A stretch of 64,000 nucleotides of DNA from Dicaeum eximium (taxonomy: Eukaryota; Chordata; Aves; Passeriformes; Dicaeidae), in contig VWZP01010230.1 of NCBI GenBank assembly GCA_013396995.1, forward strand, positions 232,830-296,829. The letters run 5' to 3'. Positions 34,701-49,000 of the stretch are shown here, piece by piece. Numbering within the stretch: position 1 is the first letter of the stretch; each line of letters begins with the position of its first letter. Both the position numbers and the translations under genes were made by a program. Under the pieces are notes generated by a model. The model was not told the DNA's origin and searched no databases. It saw nothing but the letters and a program-made list of their open reading frames with translations.

Positions 34701-37700
34701 TCTAAGCAAGTCTCATTAGTTTTCTGGCTGTAATAAAAACTTCTGTTGCATTGACCTGCTTATATCTCATCTCTGGGTTGATGTGGGGAAAAAAAAAACC
34801 CAACCAAAAAAATAATCAACCAAAAAAAGAGAAAAATCAACCAAGGATATGAAGAAGCAAAACTGTGCTTGTGCCAAGGCCCAGCACAGACCCTCATATT
34901 TTCTGTGGCTGCAGATGATGGTGATACTGGATAAAACAGAAAACCTTCCTTGAAGCTTGTCCTTGATCTTGCTGAGAAACAGTAGGAAAATTTCATCTTG
35001 CCTCTAATTCCTGCCCAGTGCAAGTCTTTTGGTCAGGAGTTTCAAAATCAGTTGCTTAGATAGTGTAATTTCTATTTGAAGATTTTTAATAACTCTGATT
35101 AAGTCTGAGTGTGCAGTTTTCTAAGATGAAAATGATTAATTGTAAATAAGTTGTTTGGTTTGAAGATATTATTAGGATAGTATTGCAGTAGCTGTATTAA
35201 CATCATAATGATAATCTTGTCTTCTTTGATTCCAGGAATTGCAAGGTTTAGACCTGCAAGGAAGAACACAGCATCAGTATATAATTTGGTAGGGAAGAGA
35301 AGTACTACTCTTCACAAAGGAAAGATTAAAGGCTTGGGGCCTGTTGTGTACCCATCTGCAGCTCTGTTATAAAGCAGTGATATTTATATTTTAATGATTT
35401 AGAGGGAGGTGTGTGAGTGGCTGCCTGCTCTTTGTGCAGCAGGATGGCCCTTCCTTGGGTGGGAAAGGTGGGGGCTCCCAGCTGTAAAAATGTTTAGTTC
35501 CTCACAGGGGTGTGCAGGGCAAGGCATGGGGCAGAGGAAATGCTGATGATGGAGCTTATTGGAGTCCGTGGCATATTAGGTGCTGGAGGCTTCAGGATGA
35601 GGGAATTACTTTGCAGGCTTCCTTGATAATTAATTAAAAATACACAGGAGTGCCTGAGAGAGCCTCTGTAGAGCCCAGACACCTGACAGATGAGAAAACA
35701 GTGCCTTTAGATTTATTTGTGTGCATGGATGTGGGAGAATCATCCCCCTGAGCAGCCAGGGCTTTCTTTTCTTTGTGCCCCAAGTGGGTGGGGAGGGCAG
35801 GGGTGGCTGGTGGCAAGAGAGTGGTGCCACCCTGAAACCTGGCATGGGCCTGCCAGCTGGGGCTGTGTGGTGCTGGGATGCTGAGACCTCAGCTGGACAC
35901 AGCTCCAGGCCAGAATTTTAAGGCCAGCCTGGCCTGAGTGGAGAAGTTTAACATGCAATTATTTCCAAATTACAGTAACTGATACTTTATTAAGCTCAGA
36001 CTGGTAAAACAGAAGCCAAAGGGATTATCTGCACCCTTGGGTAATATTCTCTGTACATAGGACAATTTATTGTTTTCAAATATTGTCATTACATTCTTTC
36101 TTATCAGCTGGCACACTTTTAGAAATCTGGTTGCAGTGTTAATTTTATTTTCCATGTATCCTGGGACATGAGAATTGATGGAGAGCTTTGCTAAGAGAAC
36201 AAAAACCCCATTAATTTTAGCCATTTTTGCTGATGTCTTTGATTCTTTCATTTTTCTATTAAAAACTTACTTTACTAAAGAAACTGATAGAGGTTCATAT
36301 GAATTTGGCAATTTTACCATCCATCAAAATTTTGAAATCCATCAAAAGTGGAATTAGTTACAGGGATAAATAAGAATTCTAAAATAAAAGCTAGATCTGT
36401 GAAGAATTGCTGAAGAAAGACAGAGGAAAATACAGGTCTTAATTTGCAAACCATTCCAAGCATGCTGCCTCCAAGGGACTTAATTAAGCAACAAATCTCT
36501 TACTGCAAGAAATTACTTATAAAACCTGGAAGGTTTCTGGTACTTCAAGCGGTCTTCCCTTAATGAATTTATCATTTGAAAATACAGGGCATGTTTTGTG
36601 GGTATTTGTGTTTGTTAAGGGAAGGAATTTTGTTATAGATGGGGAGGGACAACTTTATGGAAAGGCAGCTGCTGCTGCCACTGGAGCCCTGGAATTCTTA
36701 ATGGCAGCTGTAGCCACAGGCTTGAAGCAGTGTGGATTATTAAACTTTTTTTTTTCTTCCTCTTCTTCTCCTCTCTTTTTTTCATTTTCTCTTTTTTGTT
36801 TTTTGTAAACACCTTTCATTGTTTGTGAAAAAAATTGTATTGAAAGCCCTAAGAACCTGACATCCTTTCATCAGCTTCAGATTAGGCATGAGTCATCCCC
36901 AGTGTGAGCTTCCAGTTAAATCTGGGAGAAGATTACCACAATGACCTGACTAAGCAGAGCTAAGTGTATTCCTCAGTGTGGTTTGGGAATTTAGCACACA
37001 GGGGATGAAATTAAACATTTTTGGGTAACATTTTATGTTGTTTTGGTGAAAATCATTCAGGCATTATCTTTTTGCAGTTCTTTGTAAATACAGATGAGAG
37101 CTTTTGTCAAATTCTCACCCAAGAAAGTATTATCTTAAATTGAAATATTATCATTATTTCTGCAGAAATTAACTTAGTTTAGAGGAGAACCAAATTCCTG
37201 ATTTATTTTTGGAGACAGGCAGGGAGAGAGAGAATGGAAGATTTTGTCTTTTCCAAATAGAGAACATTTTTCTGGCTATTTTTAAAGTGAACTAATAGCT
37301 CCTTATAAAGAGAAGTTGAAATCCTTGTATGGTGTTTCTCACACACAACAAGCCTGTGAACTTTAACAATATCAGGATATTCAAATCTTCACAAAATAAA
37401 ATAAGGACTTAAGGGGGCTTCTCATCAGAAACTCAGTGTAGCTCATCAGTGCTACAATAATATTTTACAAAACCTGCATTTTTGTTCAGCTTGAGAATCC
37501 ATATGTTCTCCCAAATACTTATTGAAAAACAGATTCACAGGTATCTGAAGCTGAAACAAAACAGCTCCTAAACACCTACATTGCATTTGTTGTAAGGCTT
37601 ATCTGAGGCTGAGTTTTACTTTTCCCTGGGCCTGACTGGAACCCTCTGAAAATCAGGGCAAATTTTTACACTGTGTTGAGTATGCACTGAAACATGCCCA

Positions 37701-38929
37701 TAAATTTCACTCACTCCTTGACTGTAGCATCCAAGGTGGTTCAAACCAGCCCAATCCTGTGGCGTTTTGGTCCTTTAGGATTCTCTCTCTGCCTTACACT
37801 TCTTAATGCACAAAACCATGTTGTTCCTCAGTTATATGCCAGTGCCTGTGTTGATGTTCATAATGTGCCAACCCCCTGGTGCAATTTGACTTTTCCCTAG
37901 AAAAACGTTGGAGGGAATATCTTAAAAATATCTTTTAATATCTTAAAAGAAAAATTAGATTAGGTTTCAGTTCCTTTTCCCTAAATGTAAAATTGTAAAA
38001 TTCTTCAAATATTTTTAGGCTGCATTATCTCAAGTCTTTGCTCATTTGGAAGCCTCTCATTAGAGTTTTGCTGTATGGTCTGTGCTCACTGATACATTTT
38101 AGCTTTAAATAAAAGCTGTGATATGTTGGGTGTGGTATTTGTGTTAAGTTTGAGGGATTATGCTGCCTTTACAAAGTGCAACAAGCCCTTATCTGTGTTC
38201 AGAAAACAGTGTTCAGAAAGGTGGAGTCCGGGTAGAATTAAACTGGAGGAGACATGGGAAAGCATGGCTTGTTACCAAAGGAGCCTTTATTTTTGAAAAA
38301 TCCAAAGAGGAACAAAACCAGTTGAGCAATTGATGCCAGGGAGGGAGGAAGAGCTAATTCAAAGTTGATGTGAGAACAGCTTTTGAACAAAGTAAATTTT
38401 TAAATTTTTTTGTTATTATTTTATATTTTTCCCCAGCAGCTCTTTCAAGGAGGGAGTAGCCCAAAAGTGGGTAGGTGTCAGTTCAGTTGCCATGACCAGC
38501 TGAACTAAAACATGCACAGAAATGTGCCAACCATTCACTGCTTGACAGATTTGACAGAGAGGAAGTAAACTGGATTAAAGCAGGGAGAGAGAAAAATCCT
38601 TTGGCATTGGATTTGCTAAGTAACTTCAAAAAAGAAAAAAGTAACCTCAGAAAGACTGGGTGGTAAGTTCCTAATGCTGAGCAGATGGCAGTTTTCACTT
38701 CAGTCAGAGTCAGGATAAATTCTCACATCCTTTATAGATGTTATCCTAACTAAATAGCTCACATAAAAACAACACAGGCTTTACTTTTTGCTGAATTTTT
38801 ACACTGAATTAGCTCTCTAGAATGAAACCTATTTTATAACTTCATGAAGATAAACTCTTTGTAGTGCCCTTAACTAAGGACATTTAGCATATTTATTTTG
38901 AAGTATCACACAGATTGATTTTTTTTATT
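31761..38929. other. Intergenic, no gene seen
   Basis: 7.2 kb of mostly AT-rich sequence. It contains an A-rich stretch at about 34789-34840, a 9-bp tandem duplication (ACTTGTCTA twice) near 34449-34468, and repeated ATATCTTAAAA motifs near 37917-37950. No exon or recognised transposon. Confidence 0.6.
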
Positions 38930-39823
38930 TCCCCCAGAAGAAGTGAAATAAATAAAAGGGCCAGGAGACCTTCTGCTCCCTATTAAGGCCTTTATTAAGG
39001 AGGAGAGGGCCTATAGGTGAGGGCTCGGGGTACTGCTGCTCCCAGTGGTCGAGGATGAGGAGGAGGAGTGTGCAGTCCTGTGTCACCACCAGGCCAGGAG
39101 TCTCTGTCCTCGTTGGGATCATCAAGAGACCTGCTTAGGCTCGCTCGTCTAGGGTGGTCTCCTCACTTGGGCATCTCCAGTTATGGCGACCTCAACTGTT
39201 CTGGCTCCCGCTGGTGCCTGTGGCCTCCTCAGGTCCCTGCCATCCTAGTGCAATGGTTTCTTTGTGGTTTTGGAAGTTGGCTTGCTGCCCTGGGGTGATT
39301 TTAGTCCATGGACGGCAGGGTAGCTTAATATGCGAAACTCGCAAGTCCTCATGGCAGAGCCAGAAGTTTGTACTGGAAGCAGCAGCTAGATTTCCCAACG
39401 AACCGAGAGAGGATAAGGGATGCAGGAAACTAAAGGGAGAGGGGTAAAATAGGACTCTGGGGACTCAACTGGGGACATGAACAGGGGACAGAACATGAAT
39501 AAGTAAGTGCATAACCATAAAATGTGGGGTATGAACTGGGGTTGGAACAATAACATGTAAGTACAGAACTGAGTGACAAATATATCAACAAGGGACATAA
39601 ACTGGGACTGGTACAGGAACAGGGGAGCACGAAACAAAAGACAAATTTAACCCTAACTTTATTCATAACAGAAGTAGTACTGGTACCTGTAGCTGAATTT
39701 CTGAGGGAGCAAGGACATGATTTGCTCCTGAACTAGTTGGGCAACCCAGCCTGGGCCTAGGCAGGGCCTGGTGAAAAACAAGACCAGCCTGAGCCTGAGC
39801 TAAGCCCAGTGGAAAACAGAGTT
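38930..39823. repeat. Unresolved repeat-like block
   Basis: Composition differs from the flanks: more GC and CpG, plus a purine-rich degenerate tandem at 39455-39630 built on AACTGGGGACATGAACAGGG-like units. Two related ~33-bp copies lie at about 39745-39815. The - strand has AATAAA at about 39000-38990 and two short frames (39398-39192, 39125-38925). This fits a degraded retroelement in reverse orientation, but I cannot name the family. Confidence 0.4.
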
Positions 39824-40098
39824 TGTGGTGCAGTTAGAAATTAGCTTAAGGTGTGCAGAAGAATAAAGTAGACAGTGTGTGTGTAATAGATGTAGAAGTA
39901 GGATTTAGTTCCTTCACCACCTTAAGGGTGGAGGTAAGCAACTTTTGTTTACATTCCTTGTATGCTGTATGCCAATAAGAGAATACCTAGAAATATAAAC
40001 AATATTGAAACCTATATAACCTGCCATTTTAAGCAAATAAAGGAGAACGTTATATCACCGCATCGGTGTGAGTAGTGTTACTCGGCTGGCTCCCCACA
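39824..40098 (+). mobile_element. Solo LTR (275 bp)
   Basis: The ends are inverted, TGTGG at the left and CCACA at the right. In between are a TATA box (CTATATAA, 40012-40019), AATAAA at 40036-40041 and a short U5-like tail. No coding sequence of a retrovirus in the same orientation adjoins it, so it looks solo. No matching target-site duplication was seen at these edges, which may mean decay or a one-sided truncation. Confidence 0.75.
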
Positions 40099-43000
40099 AT
40101 TCCTGGAAACATCCCTCTTCAGGTACCCACTGAGATGTTTTCTTAAAAAACAGTAAGAAAACTCAAGCTATTGAAGGCAACCCCCATTACCTGTGCATAT
40201 ACTTCATGTCCTGTCTGAATAACAGGAGTTCCCGGCTGTTGGGCTTTGAACATCCACTACATCTTAAAACCAGATTTCTGTTATTAAAAGAACAATCGTC
40301 TTTCTCCCTTTCACTCTAGAAATTCCAAAGTTAAATGCTGTGTGAAAGAGAAGCCATTTGCTTGGTCACTTCTTGTGTAGCAGGGGAAAAATAACAAAAA
40401 ACAAAATACCAAAACATACGGAATTAGCAGAATATATCTACTGCAAATGATCTGAATATTGAGATTTGCTCGGTGTCTTGCTAATCTCCTTGATACTCAG
40501 AAGATCCACCTGAATGGGAGATCTCAGCTGTGTGTTCTGGAATGGCTGAGAAGAATTTGTCTCTACTGAGGTGCTCTGTAGGTTGGCATCTGACAAAGCT
40601 CTCTGATGTTTTTCCTTGTATGATTCTGGCTTGGTAGTGGAGACAGAAACTTATAGAACTTCCATTTTGCTATTGACATCTTACTCCAATTGGAAAAAGA
40701 AACCAATCACAAGTCTCCTTAACTATCCACTTCTGAAATTCTAATGACTTTTAAAAACGTTGCTCTTTTACACTCCAGCAGGCTGAAACAGAATGGTTCT
40801 TCGTGTTTTATCAGAGCATTACAAATGTTATTTTGCTGACTTCTTGAGAGGAAGTTCCTCTATCTTTTCCATAAATAATTAGTGTTCCCCAAATGCTGGA
40901 TGCAGTTTCATTAAAGCTTTGTTATACTGTCTCTTTTGTTTCACACTTGTTGGGTTTATGTGTGTAATTCATTTTTTCTATGCTGCTGATTTTCAGACGA
41001 AGCTGATTGCTAATTTGACCCATAGAAGATGACAGGAAACTGTGCTGAGATAAAATGCTTACTGCTTCCAAGTGTTTTGTTATAAATGCTGGAAGATGTC
41101 CATACAGTCAGGTGTGTTAGAGCTGGTGTGTCATTTTGGGCATGGAGTCCCTTTTAATGTGATTCTGAAGTACTGGCCACACCATCACAGCTGTGCTTGT
41201 TATTCTGCTGTTGTACCTTTGCTGTAGAATACATTATTATTTGCCATTTCATTTATTATTTGCCATTTCACTGACTTCTATAGCCTTGTTGGTTGACTCT
41301 TACTCACAGTCATATGGACATATACACACAAAGGAAGATTTTTGATTTATAATTTATGGAAACTTTTGAAATCGCTATTTTTTTCTCTTCCTTTCCCATC
41401 TTTCTTGTGGATTTTTAAATCCTTGCCATATCACTATAGATGACAGATCTCTCTTGGCTAATCCATATTTCTTTGAGCCAATGGCATAAAGGAGTCTTGT
41501 AATATTTATTTAGTCTTTCTTACAATTGTCAGCTTCAGAATAGTTTCTCTAATGATAACATATCTCTATTGAAAATCATGTCAGGTTTCTCCAGCACTTA
41601 TGTAAGAACTCATAATATGTGCCATCGTGTGATTATATTTTTTTTTCTCTCATCCAAATCTTTACAAGCTGCAATCAGATCCACAGAGAGTAGAGAAAAA
41701 TCTGTGCATTTTCATTTCTGATGATGACAACCTTTGTTGTACTGCCCCACACAGCTATCAGCTATTTGCAGAAGTGATGACTATTGGTGTGGTAGGTGGA
41801 TGAGAAAGAAAATTATTCTTGACAAGCTGAAGTCAGTAAGTCTTTCTTGGCCTCTAGATCCATTATACTACAGCTCTGCCTATAGTTGCCACTCAAAACA
41901 TTTTCCTTTTATACAGGAGAAGTCCCTTCAAAAATATTCAGATTTCATTTAGGGTAGGGTTGACTTTATATGATTCTTGGGAACAGGGATGTTCAGCTAG
42001 GAACACAAACCTTTTCCCTGCCACTTAAAACAGGCTACTTTCACTCTGTTTCATAGCATCATGTTTTCCTATTGATCTTTTCTTTCACTTGATGCTCTTA
42101 ATTATGTACTGTTTTGAAGATTACAAGCAAAGTAAACAGGATGATTTTTTATCTGTGCTATTAAGTAACAGCGCTCTGTGGGAGGTGCAACCTGTAACTG
42201 CTCTGAGGAAACTGTACCCAGTGCTAAATTAAGTATTAGTCTAATTTGCTAATGGCTAGGTACAGAACATTTCTTTGTCTTGTGGACTTGATAATTTCAT
42301 CCAAATACCAGACTGCAATCTGATGACCTTTGTGTAGGGTACTGCCCGTAGGCAGCGCCTGGTCCCACAGCTGTGTGTGGCTTGCTTTTGTTGTTTTATG
42401 TCCCACACGATGCTTAGCTGCAGTGCTGGAAGAAGCTTTTCTGAAAGCTGCCACAGCTACAACTGGAAAGGACTTTCCAGCCAAAGGAAATTTATGTGTA
42501 GAGAATTTCACAGTGGGGCATCCAAAGCAGATATGAAGACCTTTTCAGCTGGCTGGATGAGATACCTTTAGAATCAGATTGTCTCTTGCCTGCATTTGCA
42601 GTCAGTTCCCATGAGCTACACGGCTTTCTTACCATGGCAGTCCTTTGCCACACTCCCCCTGGGTTACTGTGCAGCTCCACTCCCTTTCCTTCTCCCGCTT
42701 CTTGCATTCATCTCCTCTAAAGTCTCATTTGCTGCACCTTTGCTGCCCTGGACTCGCTGCTTCTTCTAGTTTTATAGACAAACACAGTTAAAATAAAGTT
42801 TATATTGCATGGCATCAAACCGATGCTTTGATCATGGGGTCAGCCTTCTGTTTCTGCTCACAATGAAAATTTGTGTAACACTTTTCCCCTGATTTAATTC
42901 AAGGGAGCAGTGACAGAGCTGCATGCAGTAGTTTGGGGGTCTTTGTTTGTTTGTTGGGTTTTGTTCCCCTCTTTTTTCCTGTTGCTATTGTCTTCTTTGC

Positions 43001-46000
43001 CATTTTAAACTCTTAAGGACAGATACATAAATTTAAAAATGTAACAGCAGGGAGATGGTCATGTATGAGCCTGGCTGTTAGAGGTCCATGCTCGGAGAAT
43101 GTGTCTGGAAGAGTCAAAGCCTTGTCCCTCTACTCAAAGCAGCTAGTGACCTCTCCTGTTTTCTGGCACATAAAGTTCTCCTTCTGTCTCTGCACTCCTG
43201 ACAACACCTGAGAAATTAGCTGCTTTTTAGCTCAAATTTACTCGAAATGCTGAATATTTCTAAACATTAATCACTTGCTTAGGTCTCCATTGAGCGTCTG
43301 TTTTCCTTTCATTTGGTTGCTGTGGCTCTGAACAGGCAGATTACCTCAGTTTATGCATCATTTGCAGTCCCTTTGCTGTGAGTCGCCAGGGCTGTAAAAG
43401 TGACTCGTGTCATGGGTGGTTTTTCATGCAGCACAGGTGTAAATGTGTTCCTTTCTAACTGTGACACTAAAGTAAACTCCTGGCTCAGGACAACACCTGG
43501 GTTTCACTGCAGAATACAGGGCAGATTTTGCATTTCAGACAGACAAGACTTTCTGAAAAACTGCTTGCTCCTTTGCAATTATCTTAAGGTAAGCAAAATG
43601 CGGGGAGAAATGGACATTGGAGATATTTGGGTCAGGACCCTGTGGATGCAAATTATCCTTAATTGCTCCAATCAGCCTCACCTGGCCTTTCTTACACTCC
43701 CTATTGAAGCAAATGGGGACTTGGCTTGATCAGACACTGAGTTCAGCCAATACCATCAGGATACTGATAACTCAGTGGCTTGTTTGGGTATTTTTTCTTC
43801 TTAATATTTTTCCTCTAAAATAGCTGTAACTTTCCTATACTCTGTGCTGACCCACTGTGTTTAAAAAAAATCTCCCCCAAAAAATCCAACAAAACATCCT
43901 CCCATGCAGGCACTGGGTGTTGGGGATGTCCAAGGTTGTGAGCTTTTGCTGTGAAAATCCCAAAATCAGAAGGTGGATAAGCTGTTTGTGCTCATAAAAT
44001 TTGACACTAGACAAGGCCTTTAATTGTTGCATAGTTCAGGGTAGATAAGAGACATAGCTTTCTATGCAGGTCTTTTCTGTTTAATTATTTCCCCCCCCCT
44101 CCACACACCTTATTCCTAAGGCCTCTAGTTAAGTATACTTGAGTTTCGTTATGTACAATCTGTAGCAATGAGATTAGGAGCACAAAGGCTAGCATTGAGA
44201 CAAAATTTGACATTAACACTTAAAGTAATCAGCAGCAACTGTAAATATCTGATTTCTTTGCATCCAGTCTGGGTTTTAAGGAGATAAGTAAGTTATAGTG
44301 TCATACCTACAAATAAATTTTAAAATACATTTCAGGGCCTATAATTACTGTGGCTGCTTATTGTGCCATTTATATAATGGCTATAATGGTATGAGAGCTT
44401 CTTTTCCCATCTTTTGTATTTTAGTGTTGTCATTTTCTTGCTAGTACTTTTTACCTATTGGACTTTGAAGTGACGCTAAGTAGTTGGAGAATCAAGAGAT
44501 TCTTTTTGGGTTTTGTGTCTTCTATCCTGTTGGCCAATATTCTGAAGTGCACACATTTTGCTCAGTGTCTATGTTAAAAATTCAAAAATGTCAAAAGAGA
44601 GGATTAAATCCAAGTTTGAAGAACTCTGCACCTTTGGCTGTTTTGGTTATCCAGTAGCAATGGTAAGACAGAAACACAAGGGGGAAAGTGGGGGAGATGT
44701 GTTGTTATGTGTTACGTGCTTGAGTCTCAGAAATTAACTTTTCTGTAACTTTTACAGCATTTTAATCAGGCTGTAACAGCAATACCTTATCTTTAACTTA
44801 TGTTCAGGTACTGAATTGCAGATTGCTGGTTATACCTGAACCCAAGTGTGGCTGTTTGTGACGTGTCTGGGCTGGTTGCTACTAAAATCCATTTTCATCA
44901 TTGCCTCAGTTTCATATACCCTGCTCCTCTGAGTGTTCCTGCAACCTAAAAAAAATGACAGTAAAAGACAGTAGAACTCTCTGTCTTTTCAGAGTGATTA
45001 ATGAAAGGAGACATCCTTTCAGTTGCTGTTTCTATTCCATACCTGCAGCCTGGCCTCCTACATCTGTAAATCTGGGTGTTGTATTACTTATACTGGAGTT
45101 AAGCGTGACTTAGTCTTAAAACAGAATCACTTCTGGTAGATAACTGATCTGCTTATTCCTTAATTGGATGCATCTTGTAGCACACAATTTTAAAATTTTT
45201 AATTTTTTGTACTAAAAAGCCTCTGCAATTAAATTCAAAGTGCTAGTCTCCACAAACTTGGAACTGCCTACAGTTTTTATTGTACTGCTGTTCAAGTGAG
45301 CACACTGAAAGAATAAAAGCGTCCATTCATGCTGCATTGGTTATAGTAAGTTTATATATTGAGATTGGCTAAAGAGGCACTAACTGAAGCTGTGAAGGAA
45401 AATTTTATTGTACTGTTAAACTTTACTATCTACTAACTTTATTGAAAGGATAAAATGGGAATAATAAAAATGCAAGACTGAAAACACATAATTGCAGTCT
45501 CTGAGGAGCAAGATGTTTTCAAGACAATTCAAGAGTGGTGTCTAGGATTAGACATAGGAGTGAAATCTTCAGTTCTGTTGGGAACTTTTTTTCTGCTATG
45601 AAATATTGTAATAATGCTAGGAACACTGTAAGACTGTAATGCACCAAGATGACGTTGGATTGAATCTGCTGTGGTGGTAATTCTTGGCTGCAAACCCTGT
45701 CTGTGCAAGCTGGAGCTTCAGGCTTCAGGCACCCAAGGAGGGTGCAAGTCCACCACTGCCCACCACTAAACCCCTTTAGAGGGTTTAGCTATGCTCTGAA
45801 AGTTTAGTGGGAAAGCAGAAGGACCAGAAATATTTTCAGACTACATTTTATTCCTGAAGCACTGCATTATTGATTGCACCAGCAATTACCTGTGTGAGGA
45901 ATGTAGATGTGATTCATGTCAAAAAAATATAGACTATAGGGACTTGTGACTGCCACATGAATCAAGGGAATTAAACAATGTATAATTTGTTCTGTATCTG

Positions 46001-49000
46001 ACCTGACATATCCAATGGGATTAGGTGAAGGTGACTCCACAGTAGAAAACAACCCCAGTTGAAAAGTTGGTGGGAAAGGGGGATGGTGGTGGGTAGGTGT
46101 TTTCAAATTGTTTATAAGCTTTTAGAGGCAGTGAGTATATAAGAAAGAGCAAGGAGTTGAAAATCAATAGGCAAACCCAATGATTACTGACTGCCAGAAG
46201 CATGCTATAATTTACACTCTCCAGGACTTGTTTACATGTTCAGCTTATTTAACAGCATATTTATCAGCTTGATACTTAGGTAAATATATATGTAAGAAAT
46301 ATGTGCATATATTAATTTAGAACTACAAGGGTGGCTTTCATAACATAGCATATCCCAGAGAGTCACGTGCTTGCATTCAAACCCTAAAACTTTGGCAAAG
46401 CTATGCAGGAAAATGAAATCTGTAGAACCATGAAGAGTTGGGAATTTTCTTCTGAGTTATCTCTGAAAGGCAAAAACTGTGGGCATAGGATCTAGGATTT
46501 TCACATCTGGGTTTTGCTGCTGATTTTCTCAACTTATATGGTTTTATTTCTGGATTTATTTTTATGGAAATTAAAAAATAACAATTATTCTGGGAACACC
46601 AAGGAGATCTTCTGCACTTTCATGTTGTCGAGGAGATGGTGAGCTTGTTTCATGCCTAGCTTGCTGGGTAACTGGGAGTTTTTCACTTTCACTAGTATGT
46701 TCTGCTGAAGATCTGCTGAAGTGGAGACTTAGAACCAGATGAGGGTGTGGGATGCTCACAGCCTGTGGGATATGCAGCCAGGAAGCCAAAGGTTCTACAA
46801 ATAGTAATGTTTTTCCTTAAGCTATAAACCACATTCTGTTATGCAGATCTGGCATGGTTAAGATAAAGCTTCAATACTTTCATTCCTCTGAATACTTTCA
46901 TTCCTCTGTGCCCTCTGAAAATGAAGAAATAATTGGATAGAAGTAGATTTGAATCTATTACCCTTCAAAGAGTACCAGGATTTGTGCATGTGTTTGTTTT
47001 ACAATGAGTTCATACCACTAGCCAGCTTTCTTCCTGTCCATAAATTCCTTTCAGAAGAAAATATATTGCAGGATTTATTCTGAGCTTCAAGATGCTGGCT
47101 GTGAACAGACCATAGTGATTCAGACCTGGCACTCAGGCATCATCCTGCTTCTACCACCTTCCATTTTTGGATGTTCACATTTCCCATAATATCAGTGGCA
47201 GATACTTTACTGCACAGTATTCCAAAGAAGGAAGAAGGTATCTCATGTCATCTATTATTTCTGTCTGCTACAAAGCTGCTGCCTCATTCAGGAAAATTGT
47301 TACCTATCTCTTAATGGGTTGCCGAAGCCATTTTTAGCACTGACTGTGTGGGTCTTTGAACTCTGGCTTTTGAAAAGGTGGGAAGTGAAAAAGCACAAGA
47401 AATAAAAGTCTCTTGCAGATTGCCACAGACACAGACCATTTGCACATGAGGGTACAGGTGGTGAGAGATGTGAATCACAGCTTGGTTTTGGTACTCAAGG
47501 CCTTAAGAGATTCAGCTCCTATGTACTGAAATTTTAATTTTGGTTAAAGCCATTAGGTAGGGCTCTGTAGCCATTTTTGTGTACTCACCCTTACACTGCC
47601 AGAGCCTGACTTTGGGAAATAGACTTACCAGTGTCATTTTACTTTCATCTGTAGTCCTTGCAAGACTCCAGGCAGAAGAATGAGTAAGAACAGCGTGTAG
47701 GAAGTAAGGCAGGAAAAAATGAGGAAAAGAACCATTTCTTCTCGTCTCTGCCTCCCCACAAGAATAAAGAAGCTTGGAGAAGGAAGTTTTGATGTGCTTG
47801 AGGTGAAATAAGGCATTTCTCTCTAGTAGCTGAAAGAGCTAATTAACATACAGGCTCAAGAGAAAACAATGTGCTTTAATAACCAAAGAGATAATTAAGT
47901 AATTAATTTATACCTTACACATTTCTGGCCATAATGTTTTGTGGGAGAGTTTCTGCATTAACTGTCTGTTTGAGAATGAGAACTGCTTTTTGAAAGACAC
48001 ACAATATTTGTAGATATGCTTGTAATAATAATGACCCCCCAGTACTCTCAGAGAGCCCGTGGTGCCAATATCCTTCTCTGGTCTAATATTACACCTAATA
48101 ACCCCAAATTAATTCTACATCAGTCATTATGTAGACATTATGTAGGTTACCAGACAGGGATGGTCTGTAGTAGCATGGAGTTTGGCAGAAGTCTTTACAG
48201 CCTTTCAGAAAGCAGGGCAAAGACTGCAGGACAGCTTTGCAATTGCTGTCAATGACCTATGGGAGGTGGTGCCACCGATTTTTGGTCTCTTATTAGTATA
48301 CTTGACAGCTACAATGTAATGATCCATTAACACAAATTTTCCACACCGTTGTAACTAGCTGAGCAGCAAAATTAGCTGAGCGAGAGGAGAGGACAACAAG
48401 GTTACATTTGGGATCAAATTTCCATGCTAACAGCGCAAAATGTAAATAAGAATAATTATAAACGCTCTCTTTGTCAAAGGGTGGCCAAAGATTAGCTTTC
48501 CAGTTCACATCATTTGGTCTAAAGTTATGGATATGGAAATAACAGGCAGCTGGTTTCATTTAGGAGTCACACCATACAGTTCTTCTGCAGCCTTTTCCTT
48601 GATACAAATTTAGGCAAGCTTTGCATAGAACAGAATTAATACTTGCACTGTGCTTTTGAAAAGATCATGGGCCAAGCCAAGTGAGCTGGAGTGGTGCAGG
48701 AGAGCCAAAGGGCAGCACAAACCAGTAATGAAACCAACATGTGCTATCATTTGGCCAGAGGAAGATGAGAACAGTGGTGGGATTTAATGGTTCATTATGA
48801 AATAACCCTCCCAAGAAAAGGAATGTGTTCAGGCATTGGGATGAGATCCTAGGAACTGGGAAAATTGGAGTTTATTTCTGACCTTGTCATGTCTTGTCTG
48901 TGTGCTTTTCTATCTGTGACTCAGTTTCCCAGCCCACATAAGTCCTCACTTCAAAGCTGTTCTGTGGGCTCCTCCATGGAGGCTTTTGGCCTTTTTTGGG

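Noticed and set aside
43400..43729. Possible isolated exon with a GTAAGC donor near 43590
   Set aside because: No matching acceptor, no conserved domain and no neighbouring exon were found.
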